From: Notospermus geniculatus
Taxonomy: Eukaryota; Nemertea; Pilidiophora; Heteronemertea; Lineidae
Length of the DNA stretch: 64,000 nucleotides
NCBI GenBank assembly: GCA_002633025.1
Contig: NMRB01000789.1
Span: 20,502 to 84,501 of the forward strand
Direction: 5' to 3'
Positions 34,904 to 49,100 of the stretch are shown in pieces. How positions within the stretch are numbered: position 1 is the first letter of the stretch; every line of letters begins with the position of its first letter. The notes below the pieces were generated by a model, which saw only the letters and a program-made list of their open reading frames with translations, ran no database searches and was not told the DNA's origin. Position numbers and translations under genes: made by a program.

Positions 34904-35060
34904 GGGCCCGGTTGCACGAAACTCACGACAGCGCTATCTTGGTGTTAGCGCTATCTTGATGTTAAATGACGTAAAAGAACAATGGATTTTTACGTCATCT
35001 AACATGAAGATAGCGCTAACACCAAGATAGCGCTGTCGTCAGTTTCGTGCAACCGGCCCC
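34904..35060. repeat. Palindromic MITE with GGTTGCACGAAAC ends
   Basis: GGGCCCGGTTGCACGAAACT and ACGACAGCGCTATCTTGGTG are mirrored by CACCAAGATAGCGCTGTCGT and AGTTTCGTGCAACCGGCCCC. Only about 15 bases at the centre are unpaired. Confidence 0.88.
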
Positions 35061-37130
35061 TGAACATTAGTGTAAGCAAAATGTCAAATCCCATTCGCTG
35101 CAAGTTATAAGTGGTACCATGCATGTGAAACTTTATTCAATTGCATTGTTAATGAATTATGCTAATAAGTGTGACCTTGCAGACCACACCTCGAAAGGTT
35201 TGCATTCAAAACAGAAGGACATTTTCAGTCATCACTGGCATTATCAGATCCACCAAATTATTATACTAAATGCTAAAATCCTCCACAGTCTCTCCAAGTA
35301 CAAACTGACGGGAGCGAAGACACTACATGAACTCAAAAAAATATATGTGTCAAAATATATGTGATATACAGTACATTTTAGACATTACTGTGTTGTACGA
35401 TGTATTGTGTGCGGATCAGGGGCCTGTTCCAAAAAGTGACTTTAGACTAATGGTACCTTTAACCAAACGGAAAATGCATTGAAGTTAATGATACCATTAG
35501 CCTAAAGTCACTTTATGAAACAGGCCCCAGGTAACCAAATTTTTCCTCAGTTAGTCCTTAGTTCTTCAATGAACAGACAAAGGACCGCGTCGAATTTTAC
35601 ATTTACGAAAAAAATGACCACACTTGGAAGAAAACTTAACAAATAATCAAAGAAATCAAAGAATAATGATTTAGCACAAAAAATGCACTACTCAGCATTC
35701 CAGAAGCCAATGTTGCAATTTTTACCACATGATCTATTAATACTCAACAAACATCAAACAGATTTTACTAAATGACGTCGTATTTTGGGCACATGTCCAT
35801 GGCTCTCCTTTTCCCAATAAATTCGACATGAAAAATCCTTTCTACAGTGAATAAAAGGGTACGCAGAGAGGCTAGTGGCATAGTTCATGGAGCAATCCAT
35901 GAGAAATCATTATGACTGATGGCTGCAAGCTGTAATGAGGACAGTACAAATATAGTACCCAAAATTTGATGGAATTTAGTGAAATCTGTATTAGAATGGT
36001 TGAGCATTAAAAAAGGAGAGGTGAAAACACTGGAAAATGAACCATCAGGTGCAGTAAGTAGTTTTTGCTCACTGAAAATCATCACAGGTATACTCTTTGA
36101 AATTTTTGCAGCTTCATGTAGATCCACAACAGCCCATATCCCAAAAGAGCCGCCTATTCACCGCCCATGGTCTTCTATGCGGCTCACAGCAGGGCAGTTT
36201 ACGGCGGCATGGGCTCTATTGGGATATACTAAATTCAAAATGTGCCAAGCAAGAGCAGCATAGTCAAACCTGGTGGATTCAATCAGCTATTTTCAGCATC
36301 AAACTGTTCTTTTCTTCGCTGTCATTTCTTCACAAATTTATTAAAGGAAATTGGACTGAAGGGTGCCAGCTGCTCCCCATGTTACTCAGGCATTATTGTG
36401 GCATTTATATTTAAGAGAGTATGGAGACAATTTCTCTTTTCTCCATGAAACAAAAATAGATTTGCATTATTATTATATCATTATCATTGCTAACCACCAA
36501 AATATGACATGATGATTCAGTAATGACCATTTATAATGTCATGAAATGAATTGAAACTAAATATAAATATAGTGGAACTATGGTGTATATACAACATGTG
36601 ACAGAAAAAAGACAAATGATAATTACATAAATGTATCCTGTCAAAACAACCATGCCGTGAAAACTGATAGTTTTATGAATCAAACCGTTGGTTTGAACAC
36701 CAAATCAGCGTATACGGAGAAACTTGAACCAAAATGACATACATTTTTGAACCACACTGTTTCATTCCAGTCTAAATCAGTGCATTTGAATATCTGATAA
36801 AATTGGAACATTTGTAGACAGAAAATAGGTCATTTGTGGCCTTAAATATCATCCCCAAATGCCATAACCAGATGACATAACATTATTGATACGTTGTCAA
36901 CTAGTACGTACCCATTGGACCATGAGACATTTTTTAGGAAAAAATATACATTTTCGTAAATATCCTGAAAACGTCCTTATTTGCAAAGAATATTGTCACA
37001 GTAGAGATGACCGGTCCTTTCACCGCACGGCAAATTGTCCCAACTCCCCCACAGGAGCAATGGACTTGCCCACATAATAGAGGAAATGCATTGAAGAAGA
37101 GACACAACCATTCTTCAGTAGGGGTGTTCC
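35060..37130. other. Intergenic and SPATS2 3' region
   Basis: Contains family A MITE copy 3 (35419-35528) and a reverse copy of the ~80-bp dispersed repeat (35736-35830). The part next to 37131 is probably the SPATS2 3' untranslated region; the nearest minus-strand AATAAA I see is about 790 bases past the stop (36337-36342). No other gene is supported. Confidence 0.45.
35419..35528. repeat. Palindromic MITE, family A (copy 3)
   Basis: GGGGCCTGTTCCAAAAAGTG to CACTTTATGAAACAGGCCCC, same centre (AATGCATTGAAGTTAATG) as the other two copies. Confidence 0.85.
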
Positions 37131-37131
37131 C

Positions 37132-40100
37132 TTAATCCACATGATTTTCCACGCCATCTACTTCGCCGTTCATGATATTCTCCCCGCCATTCATGATTTT
37201 TTCATTCCGTTTTCTCTCTCGTTGCTTACGTTGTGGAAGCGGCGTTTCCTTGTGGTCATTTTCAGCACTCTCAACTTTTCCATTAAGTTTATTCATATTA
37301 CTATCCTTTGGTGAATCAGGCACAGTCGGGCTGTCCCCATTAACAACACTGGGGATTGTTACACTCCCATTCGACACAACGGTTGCCGCCTTATCAACGA
37401 CAGGGCCATTAACCGGTTTTTCCTCTTTCCGCTTCTCTTCGTTTGGCTTTTCCTTCGGCGGCTCTGCGACCTTAACCGGAACAGACGGCACCTTTGCCGT
37501 CGCATTTGGCGTTGGTTTTTCCTTCGGCGGCTCTGCGACCTTCACCGGAACAGATGGCGCCTTCTCCGTCACGTTTTGCGCTGGCTTTTCAGGCTCAACA
37601 GGCTTTACTGATTCAGTTTTTGAGGCACTTAGTTTAGGACTAGATTTTGGAGAACGTGGCTTTGTTTCAGCAGTATTTCCGTGCTTTTCTGCACTCTTTG
37701 GAGCACTTGAACCTGATCTCGGATTCGGTTTTGAATCCGTTTTAGGTTTATCAGTCCGAGGGTTGTCTTTGTCATCCCTGCTGTCGTGGCCGATACTATC
37801 ACGTGCTTCGCGCTGCCGCTCACGGTATCGTTGGCGTCGTCTGGCATTTCGATTCTTACGAGGGTCATCTAAAAAGATACAAATATGATTGAGATATCTT
37901 GAATTTATGCATGCGTTTAAACTGACCAGGGTTACCGGTACTTCTTATCAACCAATTTCAATCTGCAACTTACCCTGATTCCTGGCGGCATCACCTGAGC
38001 CATCATCACGACGATCAGACCGCCCAGACTGAGGGGGCCGTCTTGAACTCCCTTCGTACCTTCCAGGTGGCGGTCCCCTCCTAGGACTGCCTTGTGGTCT
38101 GCGAGTGCCAGAACCTGGACGATCTCTGTTGGGAGGGGGTGGTCTGCGGCCAGTTGGCGATTTGACCGGTAGTCCCTGAGGATGGAGGGAAATGATTTTT
38201 CTTTTGAGTTGAACTTTTCTTCGTTTCTTTGAGTTCACTTCTGGGATCTCTACTCAAAAGTGCCTGAGGAAGACCCCGCTTGGGGTCGAAAATTTGCAGA
38301 ATTTGGAGACGACTTTACTTTCACTATCATCTTTGAGTTCAACAGTGGATTCCAGCATGTATTTGTAGTAGTTTTTTCCATCAGGGCCAAAGCTATAGCA
38401 TTATTGGCCCTGGTAAGTATGGAAGAGGCCACCTAAAGCTACTCATGTTCCTCACTTGGATGGTAATTTTTACTTCCCGTTGCAAAGGCACAGTGAAGTC
38501 GTCATTTTGTGTGTCTTTTTTTGTGCTCTATGTTGGAGACCTTGCAAAGGCACAAGACACAAGGCACCACAGCTTCTTGTCCATGCAACAGATGTGAAAA
38601 GCCAGGGATCCCATTTGGCCAGGGCTGGATTTGAATCTGCGACCTTCCTGTGATAATCACTCGGCTATCAGAGCTTTATTGTGGATGGATGTATGTTGGC
38701 ACTCTCCATGCCCCACCCCCCAAAAACCCTGGTTTTGTCGGCATCAAACACAGACTTTGGAAATAAGTAAACCAGTAAAACTGACCTGAAGTTGCAGCGA
38801 TGTGTTAAGTTTTGCTTGAAGTTCGGCCACCTCGGCAGATGTTAGCCCCTCATTATGTTTCATATCCTTCAATACTGTTGCGCTATTGAGACTTGACTCT
38901 GAAATAATCCAAAATCATCATTTTATCATCAATAAATGCCATCTTAATAGATAATCACTTGGCAGGGTAGGAGGTACAAGGTCTGGGACAGGCATTAAAG
39001 TATAATTCACCCTAATTTCAACATGGGCAAAGTGCCAGGCCTGTGCAACAGACACCACAAGTGAACACAATGATTAAACCACAAACCACAGTATTTACCA
39101 TCTGACTGAGCATAACCTTGGATTTGCTACAGGCTCATGGAAAGTAAATCAAGTTACCCTAACATCATTTGATAACTGCGACATGGATTATTTACCACTG
39201 ACCTATGCACATTTCCAAGCTTGGCACTTTGTCCATGTTGAAGTTAGGGTGAATCATACTTTACATGTGTTGGACTTGTGTGATCGTAAACCTGTGAGGA
39301 AGGCACAAGTGCTGAGGTCATTTTTTTGGACTTACCTAGTGACTTGGATGTGAGAGAGACACTAGGGCTGGGAAGATCATTATGGCTGATATCACTACTA
39401 GCAATGCTAGATATGGACGGACGTCTCGGAGAGTAAGTAGCCTTGACAGGTAAAACTGAAAGGAGATCATTTTGACTGATAAATATAGAGAAATGTACTT
39501 AGATGCGCGAGGTACCTCTCTGTCAGTCCATAGACTGAACCACCTAAAAATGGCAATCACGGTTTTGGCTACGCGCCTGCCATCTTCTATTTCCCCCAAC
39601 AGCCAGACACACCAAGTGCTAAACCCATTTGTTTTCAGCGCGATTTTGACATGCATGCGTTATGCGGCGTACAATAGGCACCAATGTTAATGGACATTGC
39701 GTACAAAGTCCTGTCAACTGAACTGCAAATTTGTGAGAGACTGTCACTACGTTGCATTGTACATTATTGGGAAAAGGAGAGCCACGGATATGAAGTGCTA
39801 AAAATATGATGTCATTTAGTGAATTCCATTTTAAACTGGTTGAGTATAATAGTGAAGCCAAAAATAAAAGCTGTCAAATTTGCAATCTTGAATGTCCTTT
39901 GGTACAGAAAATCTTCCCCGTGAACTGTTTATTCCTCAGAAATCTCCTTAATTTTTCGGTACGGCTTAGAATGACTTACCTTCTCCAAATTTACGAATTT
40001 CACTGATTAAGTGATCAGAATCGTACAAAAATCGTGTCGTTCGGCCAAGTTCTTCATCAACTTTACGATCTGCCACAAAATGCTGAAGCAAAAGAGGTAC

Positions 40101-43100
40101 ATTTCATCAGGGAATTCTTTTTCATCAACATTTTTCATCAGTAAGATATGTCATTGCATCAAAAACAAGTTAAGATACGCACCTTTACGTCACTTCGCAA
40201 TTCACTAATTTGTTCCTCCGTCATAGAGGGCGCCCTGTCCATGCTTCCTCTCAGCTCCTGTGCTTTCTCTTGCCGCATGTTCAAGATCTCCACTGCAACA
40301 AAGAGTAGAATTGTCGAAACATTTTTATTGGTATGGAGTGGATATTTTTCACCTCATATTCACACACACCAAAACGACTAAATTTTCCTCTCATAAAATA
40401 ACCCAAGTTCCCCTTTTTTCCTCTATCACAAACCAACTCATTTTTCTCTATTTTCGTCTCACAACTTATTCCACTTTGTTTTCCTCTCACAAACTCATTT
40501 TTCCCTATTTTCCTCTCACAAAACTCATTCCGCTTTGTTTTCCTCACACTCACACCTCTTTACTTTCCTCTCACAAAACTCAACCCTCTATTTTCTCTCA
40601 CAAAACAACTCATTCCTCTTCATTCACACCTCATTTCTTTATTTTCCTCTCATAAAAATTTTCATTCCTCTATATTTTCCTCTCATAAAACAACTCATTC
40701 CTCTTTATTTCCTCTCACAAAATGCATCATTCCTCTTATTTCCTCGCACAAAAACATCTCATTCCTCTTCATTTTTCCTCTTTATTAAACACAAAACAGA
40801 CACAGGGAGGACTTACGAGCAGCATTCTTTGTTTTTTCCATATCGGAAATCAATTCAGCTTCTCTTTTCTTGATCCTGGAGAGAAACAATAATGTTTACA
40901 TACCAATGCCGATTTTTTGATGCGGGCAAAAAAATATGCCATAAGTCAACTGTCCTGAAACTCAACTATCAGTATGCATCCAAATATTCAAATATTTTAC
41001 ATTAAATACCAGTGCAACATGTGTACTACTGGTTTATGGGCTGTTTGTAGTCAAGCCGAATGGCAAAACTTGCACGGTTTCAACAGCTGATCATGAAATT
41101 TCCAAACAAGTGTTCAATATTCATGAAATTTTACACTTATTTTCCTCAGCTGTTTCCATGGTATTGAGTATGAAAAGTCATAGAAATTTTGTACTCATGT
41201 TGATTAAGGGGTATAGAATGCAGGTATATGTACATGTGTATTAAACGCCATGATTACATAGAGCTACACGGTTTATGGACATCGGTTAACAAGAATAATG
41301 GACACACCAAACAATGGCTTCACAGTTGTGAACTGTTTGTGAAGCCACTGTTAGGCTAACCGACGTCATATGTGAATATTCCGTGTAGCTCTACATACAT
41401 GTACATGTAATTGCAACTTTATTCGCACTTTTGAATAGACAGTTTTTAACTGCTTGCGTATTTGATGGATCATAAAGTATCACAGTGCATACGGTCCGCA
41501 TCTGGGGCTTTTTTGGCATGCGTTTGTTACGTCTTGTGCAACATTTCACTTGCATTTTTCACTAAGATTTCCAACAAGATTTGCGTATTTATGCAAATAC
41601 GCACAATACGCACGTTATCTAAACCGCTCTCATACTGCAAAGGCCCAATACATGTATGTATTAATGAAATTCGTACTTATTCAATACATAGCTGTCATCT
41701 GTCATGTTTGACTACAGCACAATACACAGAAATGTCAGTATCATATGTCATTATGGCAAAAAGTTACCACGGTTTCTAATTCTAACAAAACCACGCGGTG
41801 ACAGAGTGACTAGTTCCATCTGTTCCAGATAACCGAAGTGTACCAGATGCAAGTATTGACATAATCCATTCATGAAAAACGATCCCGTATGAAAATCGCT
41901 GACCTAGCGCATATCGGGAAACCACACACCATATGTCGCCCCAGACTTTCAGAAAGCTGAACTTCGGGACAAAGCATTCGCGGAAAATTTATGACCAGTG
42001 TATTGTATTGGTCCACACCCTTCAAGACAACAGATAAGATTAGGTTGAGGACAAATTCCTTGTTCATTTGATTCCAACAAAATGATATATAGTTAAAATC
42101 CTATGATCTACGATTTAACCTGTTTCTAGGCCTACATTTTATGTGTAGAATGAAACTCCCTGCACAGTCATGTCTGCTGAGCAGACAACTCTATCCAGTG
42201 TGGAGAACACCGCCCTCTAGTAGAGAAGAATCCCACTGACGTCATCAAATCATGTGACAGGCCATCAAAATAACGCAAACTGGCGTCAGTAGGGTGCTAC
42301 AAATGGATTGACATTACGCCCGACGTGACGAGACAGCACACGAAATAATGTCATCACGTCATCGTGACGTTCCTTCAGGAAACACGTGGTCAATTTGACG
42401 GCCAAGTGTGGGCTTTATGACGTCACATGGGAAACCTCTATAGAGTTTGGGCTGTGGCTCATTATTATGATGTCATTTTTGACTTGCGGTCCATTTTTGA
42501 CCGGCAGTCCACCAGGCCGATGTTGACGATTAGCGTAATGCGCCACGTGTAGATCACGTCATGGTTGAAGTCAAAGCCCAAATCCGTAGATTGTAAGTTA
42601 CTAGCGCCACCTGTGATGAAGTGGCCACACTGATATGAGCCTGATATAGCTAGCTGCCTATAGGGTGCCTTTAACCCTTTAAATGTGTAATTTTTTTCAG
42701 TACCAGTACAAATTTTTTTCTTGAAAAAAAATTGTCAAAAAAAGTATTTGACACAAAAGGTTCAAGACGTAATATAACGTCATACGCACTGTGAAGCGCC
42801 ATTTCCTTGCAAGGCGTACTATTATGCCCTACGCAAGCTACGATCCTCGGGTGTTTTCGGGGATTCCCTGGATTTCGTAATGATGTAATATGATGTCCTA
42901 CCCAGTTAAGGGGAGCCCGGCAGAGGGGGATACCACAACTCGCATTTTGTGACACCAGCATTTGAAATCACGTCGGCGGCATACTCACTCTGACGCCAAA
43001 TCCTCCATCACGGCACGAATTCGCTTCTGCGCTTTCTCCATTTCCTCGTTCGCCACGAGTTTCAGCCGTTGTAGAGACGTCGTCTGTCGTTGTAGATCTT

Positions 43101-46100
43101 TGTATGATTTTTCAAGGCCTGCATGAGGTTTAACAGATCTGGATGATATGCTAGTCGTGCTCTTTTCACTGATAGTGCGGTCCCGTTTAGCCGCTGTAAA
43201 TGAGCACACAAAACAAATCATTAGTTCTTTAATTCCATTTAATATTGCATCTACCGGGTACATCACAGATAATGGCATCAACAGTAAGCATACTCTGTGA
43301 TTTTGTAAGAAAATTTTTTTGGTTCATGTTACTATTTTTGGGAAAAGGGCTATGGACATGTGCCCAAAATATGATGTCATTTAGTGGAAACTGAGAATTG
43401 GTTGAGTATAAAAGATCAGGAAACAATTTGAATTTTTTTCGTCCCACTTCAAGACATCATGAAATGACATGTGGGATGTCATGATCCTGGACCCGTCCAG
43501 TGCTGCTCTCTTTTGGAGTGACATCGTCTATTGGTTTCAGTATTCAATGAGGTAGAGGCAGTATAGACAAATCCCAAATTGACGAAAACGAGAAAGATCT
43601 GCGCACTTCCGCCGAAATGGCAAACAGAACCTCGGTCTGAAACCATCTGACACTGAATGACGTGACGCAGAAAACCCCACGACCATGTGACGACAGTGAG
43701 TTGGATGACGTTGCCTCAGACTCAACCATTGCTGAATCATGGATTGCGTCACGTCAGTTGGTTTCAGGTCAAGGTTCTGTTTACGACTTCGGCGGAAGTG
43801 CGCAGATCCGGGAATTTGGGATTTGTCTATACCCGGCACTTAGGCCACGATGAACATCCTATATTTTCTCTCACAGATGACAAAGAACACTAGTTTTAAT
43901 TCCAAACCCTGAAGATGCCAATTTCGTCCTCCAGAGGTAGGTAAAGGCAGTACTGACTCAAGACTTACCATGAGCAATTGCATGACCATGGTACACTTGT
44001 CCATGAACCGAGTGTTCATGGTGTCCATGATGACGATGACTATGAGCTTCATGGTGCGTGTCCTGTGGTTTTGCCTCTGGCGCAGGACTCGTAGTCTCCT
44101 GTGGTTTTTCCTCTTTTGCTGGTAATGTCACCACAGGGGGAGGAGACGGCTTCGCCACAGGAGCTGAAAGTAGAAATGTGAAAATTAGTTTAAACGATCA
44201 TTTCGGCAGTCAAGCTGAAGGAACTGAAGTTAAAAGTTAAAAGTTTGGGTTTATGGTCTCATATCAACAACAGTAGAGGTGTTCATCCATTTTTACACGT
44301 CACAACCCCGGTCCATCCTGAAACCTGAGTCCACAGTGGTTTCAGTGAAGTATTCATGTTGATAGTTGAGATCAAGGCAAGGAAAAACAGACCAGGCTAA
44401 AGACAGTGAAGGCTTTACTGGGCATTCTCTCAGTTAGGCACAACTAACTAGCTTCAGATGTGACTTATACACCACACATAAAAGCAGACATTATTAATTA
44501 ATTTTATGCAACTCCACATTACCGAATGAAAAAGTGGAAAAGGGAAAAACAGAGCACACTTTTTTAAATCTTTTATTTTGGATTCAATGGTCCTTCAACA
44601 GGCATCAGGGAGACCTTTACTCTCCTTAGCCAAAACACAGAACACAATCAAGTACTGCATAACATTAAATTTTAATTGAGGCCTCCACTTGTGCCAATAC
44701 ATTGCTATATACATGTAATATCCGTCAACAGGACTACATGACTTATTATCCCAGCCAAGTCAATGAGTTGCCTGTTAAGAGGGCGTATGTACTTTTAGAC
44801 TTGTATTAATTTATATGGGAATGAATTATGTATTTTTTTTATGAATGAAGGTCAGAAATATAAATTGTAACAGATGTCCTAATTAGTGCCAAACAAAACC
44901 GTATCATTTTTCCAATACTGACACAGAATTGTAAGCATGTCCTTCGCAAGGAGGTTAAGTGTAGAACAAATCGGAAGAATAGGGAAGTTCCGCATCGTCA
45001 CGAATTACGAATCACGGAACAATTTCAGGACGTTCATAACGTTACGTCATGACGCCATTTCTTCGTCTGAATCTGTGGTCGTCCGACACTCAGCCTTGTG
45101 AACCAGTTTTGCTCTGGAGTGCTATTATGTCTAATGCGGCCATACATGATCAATATTATTGCACAATATGGGGCCTAAAATAGGGGCATCTGCCTCCGGC
45201 ATGATGGGTAGAAGATTGGCAATAATATTGCCCATTTTGAGCCTCATATTGTGCAAAAATATTGTGTGTGTGTAAAGTCTGGCAACATCTATCTTCGACC
45301 TAATGGAATGCGGAAGTCATGTAATGTGGCAGAGCTTTGCGGTTTTTAATCATGCCTGTCGATCACTTGTGGTCGTTCCCCGATTGTTCGCGTTGTCCAC
45401 CGGTCATTCAATAGCCGCGTGTGATTAAAGGTCCGTGGAAAATCCAACCATCAATTTCCTAGCTTCCGCATTCCATTAGGTCAAAGATAGATGTTGCCAG
45501 ACTTTATGGGCTGCTTTAGGCACTGCTCCAAGTGAGATTTTCTCGATATGAGTTGGGACTCTATAGGCATCTCAACCATAGAACTTGGGCAGCATTAGTC
45601 CTATAAGGGAAGCAAGAATGGTAAATTGCCCATTGAGAGCCAATCCACACAAGAAAACACTCACGAGGAACAGTGTCTCAAAAGACTGAGAATGTCAACT
45701 CCTCTTTGGCTGCAGAAACAGCTCCAGTAGGCTCAGTTCTCAGGAGCTGAATAAACACTTTCTGGAGCTTTTGTTCCAGAAAACCACACTATTTTCAAGC
45801 AAAATGCATCATAAATAAGGTTCTTTACAAGTGCTTACCCATTTCATAAGGGCCAGGGGCCTTATTTACGAAAGGCACGCAAAGTTTGCGATCACGCAAA
45901 CAGTAAAATCGGTATTTACGAAGGGCACGCTTCGCAAAAAAATCGCAAATTTAGCGATCACGCAAAAAAATCGCAATCGCAACGCTAAATTTGCACGATA
46001 TTTATGAAAGCCACGCAAACTCAGCGCATCGCAAACAACCACGCAAACGGCCAAAATTTTGCGAGTGGTCTAGAACCACTCGCAAACTTTGCGTGGTATA

Positions 46101-49100
46101 AAAATCTGTCTTATACACCAAAATGGCGGCAAGAACACTGACTTCATGATGAAGATTACCATCTACACCAATGATATGTTTGCCATACTTTCAAGATGAA
46201 CAATCACCTGCAAGGTCAGAGGTCAAGTCATGTTGAATTTGTGATATATCGGCAAACATCTCCTATGTTTGATGCGATTGGTTTATGACGGTGTTCAGGC
46301 AGATTGTGTTGACGTATATTGACGTCGGAAAGAAGGTTGAAGGTCAAACCGACTTGGAAATTATCATGCCTGCTGCACACGATCAAATTTAAATCGACCA
46401 AATTATTTGACCGAACTTCATCAAGTATGTGGATATTTTCCCTGCCGTTTTCGATACAATTTTTTGGTCAAATTAAATTTAATCGTGTGGAGCAAGCTTT
46501 AAGGTCCTTACACACCAAAAACTCGCGTTGAACGCCGCAGAAAAAAGCCGCGGTTTCCGCCCACATACAGGGGTCACACCTCCNCCTTGCGTTTCTTTGC
46601 GACAGGTCAACTTCATGGTGATTCAGCGGATGTTCAGTGTATACGCGCAGCTTTGATGATTTTCAACAGCATTATGCATGGACAAACCATACGTCCACAT
46701 GTTAGCGATCACGCAAACTTTAGCGTGAACGCTATTTTAGCGTGATCGGTGCGAGGTCTTGATAAATACCACGCATCGCAAAGTTTGCGTGTCCGCAAAC
46801 CCATCGCAACGCAAATTTTTGCGATCTCTTTGTAAATAAGGCCCCAGTTCGGTCAAGGCCGAGAAAACCGCACCGATGCACAGAGGGTTAAAATTGAGAA
46901 TGAGGACAGCGCGTATCCTCATTCGGAGAAAAATCAATTTCTCCAATCTGCCGAAGCGATTGTTCTCCCGCCAACTATACTACCTGAGTCTGTCAGGTTG
47001 CTAGGCAACGGGTAAACAAACCGAACTCGAGGACTGGCCAGCAACCAGTGCTCTGAAATGTCAAACTGTGTTGACATTGCGATTGAAGCAGCTTCGTTTT
47101 AGTAACAAGAGAGTCTTTGGTCTTGGCCCCTTGTGATACCCTTCTAATAGTAATACAGAAGAACCTCTCTATAAAGGCCAACTTTCCAAATGACAAATGC
47201 TGTTGTTTTTTGAGAGGCGGTTGGAAAGACCAATTTGGAACTGATTTTCTTCTCCTTAGTAAAGTATGATTCACCCAAACTTCAACATGGGCAAAGTGCC
47301 AAGCTTGGAAATGTGCACTTGTGTCTGTTGTACAGGCTGCCCATGTTGAAGTTGTATCCTCCTCCCTTACCAGGCAGAGCAGGCCTTTATATTCCCCCAA
47401 ATTAACGACGTTTAACGTCGGAGCCCAAATTAAGGGCACCCAAATTTGAGTCTTGTTTTACATCTATTTGGGAATCTCAGATGCCTGGAAATGGTGTCTT
47501 TCATCCTCTATTTTCCAAAAATTTTCGAATGAGGCAGGGAACCGCCACCTCGCGCTCCCACTGATCGTGCCTTCGGCGCTCTGATGGGGACTTTGGCCCA
47601 ATACCACCGTAAACAGAAATAGCCCAAATTAGGGAATATAAAGGCCTGCAGAGGTGCCCACAAAACGGAGGTTCCATTTTTAATCAGGGATTTTTAAATA
47701 GTACCCAGCCACTTGTCGAATACATTGCATACATGCAATGAAAATATACAGGCTCCATAATCCGGATATGGGCCATTTCCGGCAACCATTTTTGCAGGCT
47801 ATTACTACAACCGACTGAATCGTATGGGAATATGAGTGGCATAAAAACTCGTGTATGTATTGGTTTTTGATGCGGAAATGCACTGAGGATCAGATACGTT
47901 CATCCGATCATTTTAAGATCATTTAGCATGTTTAGTAGACACATTTATGCATTTCCCCATTCGCTAGGGGCAATTTATCATTAAAGATTTGATATGGATT
48001 TTGCACTAAGCCAGTGTCATTTTCTCTCTTCTATGTCGTTAACCCGAGCAGGATATTTTGTATTGTGAATATGATAAGCAAGGATTAAAGGTTGGAAAAA
48101 TTCACTATGTCAATGACCAGACACACTGAACCACCTGGGGCTCAGTTTTCATAATACATGTATTCCATATGCACCCAAATTGCACCTGTAAGGTCACAGG
48201 TATGGCATATTGCCGGGATCCAGCTTCTCCTGTTGGTGATGGTCAGCATTGCTGACCCCATAGCAGGCTGTTGATATCTTACCTAACCTACATGTAAGTC
48301 TTGACACTGACACTGACGCTTATGATTTAATGCTTGAGGAGCCGGGTCTCTATGTGACCTCAACTACGATTTTGGTGTAATAACGTAGATTTATGGATGT
48401 GTATTCGGTTTTGGTTGTGGAGGGGAACGAACACTGGAAAAATCGTAACCAAATATAGAGGGTGCAGGTGTCATTCTGAAGTGCACATGTTGGGTTCACA
48501 AACCTGAATCAAGAGGGTGCCATCACATGCAATTCCTGATTGGCACAAGTTGGGTTCATGACCCCAAATCCAGAGGGTGCCACCTGTTTCATGAGTGCAT
48601 GACTTCAATTAATTCATGATGGCACATGTTGGCTTCATGATCCTGAATCCTGAGGTTGTCATTCCTAATCCTAGTTTGTGACCCCAAATCCAAAGGTCAC
48701 CATTCCTAATCCATAACACAGAATCCAGAAGTCACCAATCCATAACCCAATGCATCACTCAAGATCTGTGTAAAGTATAATTCACCCAACTTCAACATGG
48801 GTGGTCTTTTGAACCCATCGAACCCCCTTCTTCCCCCTCTGTCTGTGTACCCCATTGCTTTAGGCCTACTTACCAGGCTTTGTGGATGGCTGGTTCGACT
48901 GGATGGTATCACTAGGTGGTGGTGGCTGGCTCGATGTTTGGTCCGCTGACTCTGCTGCAGTTGTAGGTTCTGGTTTAGGCTTGGCTTTATTTTTCTTCTT
49001 CTTTTTATTGTTCAACTGCGAAAATGAAGAAAAGCCACTTTACCACTTCAGTGCCGATTTCCTGTGTACCTGGCCAGCACATCATAACCCAGATTGTCAA

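Noticed and set aside
37172-37888. 238-codon plus-strand open frame, the longest in the window
   Set aside because: It is the antisense of the proline/lysine-rich last exon of SPATS2, whose codon pattern leaves the other strand open. The minus-strand frame joins in phase to eleven other conserved exons.
40260-40873. Open frames of 90-131 codons on both strands
   Set aside because: They arise from the TTTTCCTCTCACAAAACTC minisatellite in a SPATS2 intron and have no exon features.
42180-42640. Dense TGACGTCA and ACGTCA motifs as an enhancer
   Set aside because: The motifs sit in an intronic stretch with repeat-like character and are imperfect. Without conservation data a regulatory call is not supported.
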